Shown here piece after piece: positions 13,576 through 19,794 of a stretch of DNA of 21,624 nt; position 1 is the first letter of the stretch; each line of letters begins with the position of its first letter. The position numbers and the translations under genes were made by a program. Origin of the DNA: Ruminococcus flavefaciens (lineage in GTDB: Bacteria > Bacillota > Clostridia > Oscillospirales > Ruminococcaceae); the NCBI GenBank assembly GCA_002309635.1, contig DBXO01000029.1, positions 1 through 21,624 on the forward strand. Reading direction: 5' to 3'. The notes under the pieces are model-generated. The model ran no database searches. It saw nothing but the letters and a program-made list of their open reading frames with translations, and was not told the DNA's origin.

Positions 13576-13998
13576 TTACACTCCTATCTGTTCATTATTA
13601 TTAAGATCTGAATTTATGATAATTTCAAACAGCTCGCGTATACGCCCGTTTTCGCCTGTTATGAAAAGATATCCGAACAGGCACTCAAGAGCGGTAGCTC
13701 TGCGGTACTCGGCAGCGTCTGCATGCTTCGGCACAGTATTGCCTGTAGCATTTCTGCCTCTTTTAAGTACGGCAAATTCATGCTCAGTGAGCTTTTCCGA
13801 TATAAGCTCGTATGCATTCGACTGGAATTCGGCGCAGACAAGTTTTATCTTTGCCGAATGCAGCTTAGCAACAGGCATATTTGCCTTTAAAAGCAGATAT
13901 TCTCTCACAAGAGTATCGTACACGCTGTCTCCGAGAAAAGCCAGAGTAAGCGGACTGTAAGAATTAGCTTCACGCTCTGTCAATTTTTCTGTACTCAT
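13576..13998 (-). CDS. mrnC: Mini-ribonuclease III
   Basis: This 140-residue protein has only the RNase III catalytic domain, without the double-stranded RNA-binding domain. In Bacillus, Mini-III matures the 3' and 5' ends of 23S rRNA. The family signature LAFLGDSVYDTLVREYLL carries catalytic Asp24. The second acidic cluster is ATALECLFGYL (Glu105), and HADAAEYRRATALE is also typical. The start ATG (13998) is one base after the obg TGA (14002-14000), as TGATATG, with no strong ribosome site, so translation probably depends on ribosomes finishing obg. Confidence 0.92.
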   Translation of the reverse strand: MSTEKLTEREANSYSPLTLAFLGDSVYDTLVREYLLLKANMPVAKLHSAKIKLVCAEFQSNAYELISEKLTEHEFAVLKRGRNATGNTVPKHADAAEYRRATALECLFGYLFITGENGRIRELFEIIINSDLNNNEQIGV

Positions 13999-13999
13999 A

Positions 14000-15277
14000 T
14001 CAGTTTACAAAGTCGAACTCAAAGCCCTCAAGGCTTACTGTGTCGCCCTCCTGAATGCCCATTTCCTCAAGCTTGGCAATAATACCGCTGTTGATGAGAA
14101 CACGCTGGAAGTATTGCAGCGATGAATAGTCATCGGGGTCAACGGTACGCATTATAGGCTGTATCCACGGCGCTTCAACATAATATATATCGTCCTCGAC
14201 AGTTATCTCAAACTTCTTGTCAACGCCCAGCATCTCGTCAAGCTCTGCCTGCGGTATGGGTTCAGCCTCAAATTCGCGTATGGGCGGAAGAGTATCCAGT
14301 ACCTCAGACACCTTGTTAATAAGAGCATCTGTACCCTGCGTGGTCGCAGCCGAGATACAGAAAAATGGTATATCCTTATCCTCTATGTATTTTCTGAACT
14401 TTTCTATCTGTTCATCCGTAGCCATATCCGATTTGTTGGCAGCCACTATCTGCGGGCGCTGTGCAAGCTCCTCGTTGAACTTTGCAAGCTCAGCATTGAT
14501 GACCTCGAAATCATCGCAGGGATCACGTCCCTCAATTCCAGAAACATCTACAACATGAACGATAAGGCGGCATCTTTCAACGTGTCTCAGGAACTCATGC
14601 CCGAGTCCCACGCCGTCTCCCGCACCCTCTATAAGTCCGGGGATATCCGCCATTACAAACGACTTTTCATCGTCAACCCTTACTACACCGAGCACAGGGG
14701 TAAGAGTTGTAAAATGGTAATTTGCTATCTTCGGCTTGGCAGCGCTCACAACTGAGATAAACGTTGATTTTCCAACATTCGGATATCCTACCAGGCCAAC
14801 GTCAGCCAAAAGCTTGAGCTCAAGAGTAACCTCGAACTCCTCTCCGGGATAGCCGGGTTTAGCAAATCTCGGTATCTGACGGGTAGAGGTTGCAAAATGC
14901 ACGTTTCCCTTTCCGCCCTGACCTCCTCTTGCAAGGACCTTCGGCTCGTCTGATGACATATCAGCCATTATCCTTCCGCTCTTGGCGTCACGGATTACAG
15001 TACCTCTCGGTACCTTTATGATAAGCGGCGGTGCGCTCTTGCCCGTACAGTTTCTTCCGCTGCCGTTTTCGCCGCGCTCTGCCACATATTTCCTTTTGTA
15101 TCTGAAGTCAATGAGAGTCGAGAAATTATCATCGACCTGAAAAACCACATCTCCGCCGCGTCCGCCGTCACCGCCGTCGGGACCGCCCGCCGCTACATAC
15201 TTCTCTCGGTGAAAGGACACCGCACCGTCGCCGCCGTCGCCGGCTTTGATCTTTATTTTCGCCTGATCAACGAACAT
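14000..15277 (-). CDS. obg: GTPase Obg
   Basis: This essential GTPase works in 50S ribosome assembly and stress control. It has 425 residues. The glycine-rich Obg domain is at 1-157 (GDGGDGAVSFHREK, GGPDGGDGGRGGD). The GTPase domain has G1 GYPNVGKST (164-172), G2 in FTTLTP, G3 DIPGL (211-215), G4 NKSD (281-284) and G5 SAAT (309-312). The C-terminal OCT domain covers about 345-425, as is usual in Firmicutes. ATG 15277 has GGAGG (15288-15284) 6 nt upstream. It lies downstream of rpmA after a hairpin terminator, as in the Bacillus rplU-ysxB-rpmA-spo0B-obg order, but spo0B is absent. Confidence 0.96.
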   Translation of the reverse strand: MFVDQAKIKIKAGDGGDGAVSFHREKYVAAGGPDGGDGGRGGDVVFQVDDNFSTLIDFRYKRKYVAERGENGSGRNCTGKSAPPLIIKVPRGTVIRDAKSGRIMADMSSDEPKVLARGGQGGKGNVHFATSTRQIPRFAKPGYPGEEFEVTLELKLLADVGLVGYPNVGKSTFISVVSAAKPKIANYHFTTLTPVLGVVRVDDEKSFVMADIPGLIEGAGDGVGLGHEFLRHVERCRLIVHVVDVSGIEGRDPCDDFEVINAELAKFNEELAQRPQIVAANKSDMATDEQIEKFRKYIEDKDIPFFCISAATTQGTDALINKVSEVLDTLPPIREFEAEPIPQAELDEMLGVDKKFEITVEDDIYYVEAPWIQPIMRTVDPDDYSSLQYFQRVLINSGIIAKLEEMGIQEGDTVSLEGFEFDFVN

Positions 15278-15295
15278 TTCTGTCCTCCGTTTCTA

Positions 15296-15326
15296 AAGAA
15301 AAATCCCAAGCAAATGCTCGGGATTT
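15296..15326 (-). terminator. Terminator (possibly partial) after rpmA
   Basis: On the minus strand AAATCCCGAGCA pairs with TGCTTGGGATTT (15326-15301) around TT, with a G-U pair, then TTTTTC. It lies between rpmA and obg and probably lowers, rather than abolishes, transcription into obg. Confidence 0.75.
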
Positions 15327-15344
15327 ATTGTCACGTTATGGCTG

Positions 15345-15629
15345 TTACTGCTCAATCTCGTAAACAGAAACCTTCTTACGGTCACGGCCGTAACGCTCAA
15401 ACTTAACCTTACCGCTTACTGTTGCGAATAATGTATCATCTGAACCGATACCAACACCGTCACCGGGATGGATATGTGTACCTCTCTGACGAACGATGAT
15501 ATTGCCTGCCTTAACGAACTGACCGTCTGCTCTCTTGACGCCAAGTCTCTTAGCCTCAGAATCACGGCCGTTCTTGGTAGAACCAACACCCTTCTTATGA
15601 GCGAAGAACTGAATGCTAACCTTAATCAT
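15345..15629 (-). CDS. rpmA: 50S ribosomal protein L27 (with cleavable N-terminal extension)
   Basis: L27 reaches into the peptidyl transferase centre. The 94-residue protein starts with MIKVSIQFF followed by AHKKGVGSTKNGRDS. In Staphylococcus aureus the Prp protease removes a nine-residue extension ending in FF to expose the functional end; the same arrangement is seen here, with prp directly upstream. The body carries the L27 patterns RDSEAKRLGVKRADGQ, GNIIVRQRGTHIHPG and GIGSDDTLFA. The ATG at 15629 is 3 bp after the prp stop, and its GGAGGTG lies inside the end of prp. Confidence 0.97.
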   Translation of the reverse strand: MIKVSIQFFAHKKGVGSTKNGRDSEAKRLGVKRADGQFVKAGNIIVRQRGTHIHPGDGVGIGSDDTLFATVSGKVKFERYGRDRKKVSVYEIEQ

Positions 15630-15632
15630 TAT

Positions 15633-15947
15633 TTACACCTCCGAAAATGAGATTTTGATTGTTTCCGGGTGCTCCTCGCGTATAATATCAAGCTGCTGAA
15701 CGAGCATATCCACCACCGCATTGACTCTTTCATCGGCATTATCGGCAATACAGAGCATAACGTTATCCTCTGCGCCTGCCTTTGCACCTATATGGAAGCC
15801 ATCAGTAATGATATTTGCTGCAAGCATACATGCTGAAGTCACAGCAGCACAGACAATATCATGTCCGCTTTCTGCATATCCTGCATGACCTGTCACGCGA
15901 AATCCTCGGAATTGATTTTTTGACTTGTAAATCTCAGCTCGGATCAT
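15633..15947 (-). CDS. prp: Ribosomal-processing cysteine protease Prp
   Basis: This 104-residue cysteine protease cleaves the N-terminal extension from L27 (known from S. aureus, older name YsxB). The catalytic pair is visible: His21 in VTGHAGYAESG and Cys33 in HDIVCAAVTSA. Length and motifs match the family. Its ATG overlaps the rplU stop by four bases (ATGA), so it is translationally coupled, and it sits between the genes for L21 and L27, the usual Firmicutes position. Confidence 0.95.
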   Translation of the reverse strand: MIRAEIYKSKNQFRGFRVTGHAGYAESGHDIVCAAVTSACMLAANIITDGFHIGAKAGAEDNVMLCIADNADERVNAVVDMLVQQLDIIREEHPETIKISFSEV

Positions 15948-16255
15948 GCCTTGATAGCTTCGATCTTAACCTGAGTATAAGGCTGTCTGTGACCCTGCTT
16001 CTTCTTCTCGCCCTTCTTAGGCTTGTAAGTGAAAACAGTGATCTTCTTAGCCTTGCCGTTCTTAATAACCTTTGCGCTTACTGCTGCACCGTCAACATAA
16101 GGTGTACCGATCTTGAGACCATCGTCTGCTCCGAGAGCTACTACCTTGTCAAAAGTAACTGTTTCATCAGCCTCAGCTGTGAGCTTCTCAATGAAGATGA
16201 TATCTCCCTCGTTTACCTGATACTGCTTTCCGCCGGTTTCGATAACTGCGTACAT
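15944..16255 (-). CDS. rplU: 50S ribosomal protein L21
   Basis: The 103-residue protein binds 23S rRNA in the large subunit. Family motifs are MYAVIETGGKQYQV at the start, the KPKKGEKKKQGHRQPYT signature near 78-94, and QVKIEAI at the end. It is the first gene of rplU-prp-rpmA. The leader upstream (16256-16334) has features of an L21 leader, and a good sigma-A promoter lies at 16341-16369. AGGTG about 10 nt before the ATG is the likely ribosome site. Confidence 0.97.
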   Translation of the reverse strand: MYAVIETGGKQYQVNEGDIIFIEKLTAEADETVTFDKVVALGADDGLKIGTPYVDGAAVSAKVIKNGKAKKITVFTYKPKKGEKKKQGHRQPYTQVKIEAIKA

Positions 16256-16334
16256 ATTGTGGCACCTGCCTTTTCAATAAACTCGCTGTTACAGGCGTGT
16301 GAACGCACAACTTTAAAGCCTGTTTACAAGCGGC
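16256..16334 (-). ncRNA. Probable L21 leader RNA upstream of rplU
   Basis: The roughly 79-nt leader holds ACAGGC (16323-16318) and GCCTGT (16296-16291) as a stem, with GTG/CAC pairing inside and CTTTAAAG next to it. Position and motifs resemble the L21_leader of Bacilli and Clostridia, which is thought to control rplU by L21 binding. This is judged by eye and context only. Confidence 0.6.
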
Positions 16335-16340
16335 AATAAT

Positions 16341-16369
16341 ATTTTATCACAAACATTCACCTTTGTCAA
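16341..16369 (-). promoter_or_regulatory. Promoter of rplU-prp-rpmA
   Basis: On the minus strand: TTGACA (16369-16364, perfect), 17-bp spacer, TAAAAT (16346-16341, 5/6). Start near 16334. Confidence 0.85.
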
Positions 16370-16387
16370 GCATTTTTTCAATATTTA

Positions 16388-16421
16388 GAAAAAACTTTCC
16401 CCAGTACGGAACAGGGGAAAG
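16388..16421 (-). terminator. Intrinsic terminator after the 399-residue protein gene
   Basis: On the minus strand CTTTCCCC (16421-16414) pairs with GGGGAAAG (16402-16395) around an 11-nt loop, followed by TTTTTTCT. It ends the transglutaminase-C39-prmA-unknown operon. Confidence 0.9.
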
Positions 16422-16430
16422 ATCTTATTA

Positions 16431-17630
16431 TTACCAGACTCTGTAGCCCTCGTGGCCTATCTTATAGGAAGTACCGGGAACATATAGATCGTCGGGCTTG
16501 AGCTCCTTGCCGTTCTCTTTTGATCCCTCTATAGCCTTTCTGAGCTCTCTGAAAGCAACGCTGTTTGTGATTATGCGCGACACCTTCTCCTGCTCGGGCT
16601 TTGTGCTGAGATACTCGAGGATAGCCTGCTGAAGGTAGAAATAAGAACGGAGCTGTGTTTTCTTGAACTCGATGCTCTGCTGCTCATCGCCCTCACCCTC
16701 AAGGAGAAACAGACTGTCACCCTCACGGTAGCCAAGTGTGAGCTTTGCAAATATTTCAGGGATAAATACTCTTATCTCGGCAGCAAGATTCTTGTCTCCA
16801 CCAACAAGCTCTTCGATCTTGTTGCACATCTCGACATACTCTTCGTGGTTCTTGATCTCCTCCATCATCTTTATGGTCTCTTTTGCAGCGTCCATAACAA
16901 GCTCTTTCTTGAAAGGACACTGATCGTCCTCACGCTGTACGAATATAGCATACTGCTTCTCGGAAACGAATGTCTCCTCGGCGTCCATTTCCTTTTCAAC
17001 ATACTCCTCAAAGTACTTCGGAAGCTCAACGAGAACAGAGCCGTTCATGCGAACCTCTATTACCTTCTTCTCCTTGTACTTTGCAAGATATATCCTGAGC
17101 CAGTAATACTTCTTCGAGCCGAGATACTTCGGTACTTCGTTTCTCAGGAAGTTTACGAGCATTGTGGGCTGCTTGTTCTTTACGCCTATTCTTACAACAG
17201 ACTGGCAGTACATATCAAAATCATAGTGCTGTCTGAGGAAATCAACAGGTACGTGTATAGGGTTCTTCTTTGTCATTGACTGATCCAGAGGATGCCATAC
17301 TCCGCCGTGGAAAATCTCAACAGCCATATTTGCAGCCTCGGCTTCGTCCTTGCCCTGAGCGTCTACAGGCTCGATGAGAGGCTCGTCAAAATCATCATGT
17401 CTTACGATGAATACAGCCTGTAGTATCTTGATGTTCTCAGCGTCCTCTATCCTGCCGATCTGTACATCGATAGTAAAGCCCTTGGGCATGATAACGCAGT
17501 CATCGTAAAGAGTACCGTTAAGCTTTGCGTTGAGCGCGTCAAGCACGAGCTTCTTGACCTCAAGTCTCGGATCGGCAGCTACAGCAGCTGTCTCTTCAGT
17601 TTGATTGTTCTTCTTTTTAAAAAGTCCCAT
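16431..17630 (-). CDS. Conserved-looking protein of unknown function (399 aa)
   Basis: I do not recognise this protein with certainty. It starts with MGLFKKKNN, like many cytosolic proteins of unknown role, and has no signal peptide or membrane segment. The N-terminal half contains an alpha/beta region with VQIGRIEDAENIKILQAVF, EAEAANMAVEIFHGGVWHPL (about 96-115) and PTMLVNFLRNEVPKYLG; this resembles DUF6348-type proteins, a weak guess. The C-terminal half is more helical and charged (DAAKETIKMMEEIKNHEEY, LRSYFYLQQAILEYLS). AAGGAG precedes the ATG at 17630. It is the last gene after prmA (54-bp gap, no terminator between) and ends at the terminator 16388-16421. Possible roles in stress or surface control cannot be judged. 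Confidence 0.8.
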   Translation of the reverse strand: MGLFKKKNNQTEETAAVAADPRLEVKKLVLDALNAKLNGTLYDDCVIMPKGFTIDVQIGRIEDAENIKILQAVFIVRHDDFDEPLIEPVDAQGKDEAEAANMAVEIFHGGVWHPLDQSMTKKNPIHVPVDFLRQHYDFDMYCQSVVRIGVKNKQPTMLVNFLRNEVPKYLGSKKYYWLRIYLAKYKEKKVIEVRMNGSVLVELPKYFEEYVEKEMDAEETFVSEKQYAIFVQREDDQCPFKKELVMDAAKETIKMMEEIKNHEEYVEMCNKIEELVGGDKNLAAEIRVFIPEIFAKLTLGYREGDSLFLLEGEGDEQQSIEFKKTQLRSYFYLQQAILEYLSTKPEQEKVSRIITNSVAFRELRKAIEGSKENGKELKPDDLYVPGTSYKIGHEGYRVW

Positions 17631-17684
17631 GTTCTATTCTCCTTAAAATATGATTTGTTATATCAATATATGCTTTGCATAATA

Positions 17685-18650
17685 TTAAACTGTAAATTTG
17701 ACTGCTGCCCAGCCTTCGCGCACCTCGGGTTCGGGATCCCTGAAGCCTGCCGAGATCAGCGCGTCGATCACCTCATTCATCCGCTCCTCGATTATACCCG
17801 AAACTATAAGTATGCCGCCGCTCCTGAGATATCTGCGGAAGCTGTCCTTCATGGCGATAAGCACGTCCGCAACGATATTTGCAGCAATAATATCGTATTT
17901 ATCGTCTATTTCGTCTGCAAGCTCCTCATCTGTAAGGATATTTCCGAAATAGGTCCTGTACTTATCGGGAGAAATGTTGTTCTTTACCGCATTCTCCATA
18001 GCCGTAACAGCTGCGTTTTCCTCGATATCAACAGCAACTGCGCTGCCTGCTCCGAGAAGCATGGCTCCTATTGAAAGGATACCGCTTCCGCAGCCCATAT
18101 CGAGAAGCTTGTCACCTTTATTCAGGTACTTTTCCAGCACTTCAAGGCAAAGCCTCGTGGTGTGATGCTTTCCTGTACCGAAGCTCGAAGCAGGGTCTAT
18201 CTCAAGGATTATACGTCCGTCGGAGTTGTCATAATCCTCCCATGATGGCTTTATAACAAGCTTTTCACCGACCTTGAAGGGCTTGAAGTACTGCTTCCAG
18301 TTGTTTGCCCAGTCTTCCTCGCGGATACTTGACATTTCAGCTTCGAGACGTCCGTACATTCCTTCCGTATCGGCAGCCTTCATCTCAGCCAGCATTGACT
18401 TTATGGCAACAAGCATTTCGGCTCCCTGACCGTTTGTAGGTATATACACCGTGATACATGTCTCGCACTCGGATAGTCCCATAAGATCGTCGTCGATATA
18501 ATCCCACTGACCGTTCTTGTTCTCGAGGAACTCCTTGAAATCCTCGGAATCTTTTATTGAAAAGCCTTTTATGCCTATATCCCCGAGTTTTGAGCACAGC
18601 AGCTCAATGCCATCTGTTGTCGTGTAAATATTGACCTCTGTCCATTCCAT
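17685..18650 (-). CDS. prmA: Ribosomal protein L11 methyltransferase PrmA
   Basis: This SAM-dependent enzyme trimethylates lysines and the N-terminus of ribosomal protein L11. The 321-residue protein has an N-terminal substrate-recognition domain (EEDWANNWKQYFKPFKVGEKLVIKPSW, 111-137) and a C-terminal Rossmann methyltransferase domain with ASSFGTGKHHTTRL (154-166), SAM motif I LLDMGCGSGILSIG (182-195), acidic motif II AVAVDIEENA and AANIVADVL (256-264). These are all typical PrmA sites. AGGAG precedes ATG 18650. The C39-dockerin gene ends 15 bp upstream, so the two appear to share a transcript, an unusual neighbour for a housekeeping enzyme. Confidence 0.95.
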   Translation of the reverse strand: MEWTEVNIYTTTDGIELLCSKLGDIGIKGFSIKDSEDFKEFLENKNGQWDYIDDDLMGLSECETCITVYIPTNGQGAEMLVAIKSMLAEMKAADTEGMYGRLEAEMSSIREEDWANNWKQYFKPFKVGEKLVIKPSWEDYDNSDGRIILEIDPASSFGTGKHHTTRLCLEVLEKYLNKGDKLLDMGCGSGILSIGAMLLGAGSAVAVDIEENAAVTAMENAVKNNISPDKYRTYFGNILTDEELADEIDDKYDIIAANIVADVLIAMKDSFRRYLRSGGILIVSGIIEERMNEVIDALISAGFRDPEPEVREGWAAVKFTV

Positions 18651-18665
18651 GTTAAATTTTACTCC

Positions 18666-19781
18666 TTAATTGCAGACGAGCATTAAAAACATAAGCACGT
18701 CCGTATTATCAACAGCTCCGTCGCCGTTTATATCAGCAGCAGCTACCTCGCTTTCTGTCAGAACAGAAACTCCCTCGGGGAGCTCGTCCAAACTGCTGAG
18801 ATATTCGTTTATGACCGCAAGATCGTATTCGTCCGAGACGCCGTCGTCGTTTATATCGCCTACCTCCAGCACCTTATTATTGGAAGCCCCGAAGCAGTCA
18901 AGCTCTATCCATCCTGCCCTGCCGTCGATTTTTATCTCGCCGAAGCCGCCGCTTACCTTAACAACATTTACCACATTGCCTCTGGAAAGGACTGCCACTG
19001 ACCTGCTCTTACTGCCTGATTCCGCATAAACAAGAGCATTGCTCTCCTTACAGCAGTATTCACCGGTTTTGTAAACCTTTTCGGTATCTGCCCCGTCACT
19101 GACCTTTAAGGCGTCAGGTACGGAAACAGTACCCTCCTCAACTTCTTTTCGCGGATCATAAAGAGGTTCAAAGCCGCTGTATGGCTCTTTTCCCTTAAGG
19201 GTCTGATAGATAGTGATATTCTCGTTTCTATAGGCTTCAAACATCAGTATCTCATCCTTTGCGGGATCAGCCATATATACATCGTCGCCTATAACGCCGT
19301 CAATGTAGACCCAGTGTCCGCCAACGTTGCATATAACGTAGCTTCCCTCGTCAAGGCACTTTTTGATCTCCGCAGCCTTTCCGCTCTGATCAGCGGACGT
19401 GAAGCTGAGGTTCTTCGATGTGATGCTCACTTCTTCGACCACCTTGTTTATCGAGCCCCATGAGGCAAGTCCGCCCCACTGATTGAAAGCGTTTATTTTG
19501 TTAAGCTCCCGTGCAAAAATACCGGGATCAAAGCTTTCCGTATCTCTTGCGCCAGAAGCAGCAGCCACCATGGCTATTGAAGTCATGTAGCAACCCGACT
19601 GCCTTATAGTGGAACCGCCTATAGGTTCACTGCCCCAGCGTTCATCGTTCTGCCGCCACAGACGAAAATCTTCGGCAGCATTGACACTCAGTCCAGGAGC
19701 AAATGCTCCTGAAATAACTGCCATTACAGCAAATAATACTATCAGAACAGCCGTTATTCCTTTAAACTTGATTTTTCGCAT
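18666..19781 (-). CDS. Secreted C39-like cysteine peptidase with SH3 and dockerin modules
   Basis: The protein has 371 residues. A signal peptide covers 1-36 (ITAVLIVLFAVMAVISGAF, cleavage near VNAA). The C39_2-type peptidase domain (about 37-215) shows Cys64 in RQSGCYMTS, His156 in GGHWVYIDG and Asp172 in YMADPA. A bacterial SH3 module (237-296) ends in GRAGWIELDC. The dockerin (308-371) has two canonical calcium loops, GDINDDGVSDEYD and ADINGDGAVDNTD. It probably acts outside the cell, attached to a cohesin-bearing scaffold. TTG 19787 and ATG 19781 are both in frame; ATG is 6 nt from GGAGG and is preferred. It follows the transglutaminase-like gene by 13 bp. The substrate is unknown. Confidence 0.9.
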   Translation of the reverse strand: MRKIKFKGITAVLIVLFAVMAVISGAFAPGLSVNAAEDFRLWRQNDERWGSEPIGGSTIRQSGCYMTSIAMVAAASGARDTESFDPGIFARELNKINAFNQWGGLASWGSINKVVEEVSITSKNLSFTSADQSGKAAEIKKCLDEGSYVICNVGGHWVYIDGVIGDDVYMADPAKDEILMFEAYRNENITIYQTLKGKEPYSGFEPLYDPRKEVEEGTVSVPDALKVSDGADTEKVYKTGEYCCKESNALVYAESGSKSRSVAVLSRGNVVNVVKVSGGFGEIKIDGRAGWIELDCFGASNNKVLEVGDINDDGVSDEYDLAVINEYLSSLDELPEGVSVLTESEVAAADINGDGAVDNTDVLMFLMLVCN

Positions 19782-19794
19782 ACTCAACCTCCGT

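Noticed and set aside
15815..16339. 174-residue plus-strand frame across prp, rplU and its leader
   Set aside because: It is antisense to two conserved genes and an RNA leader; no ribosome site or family.
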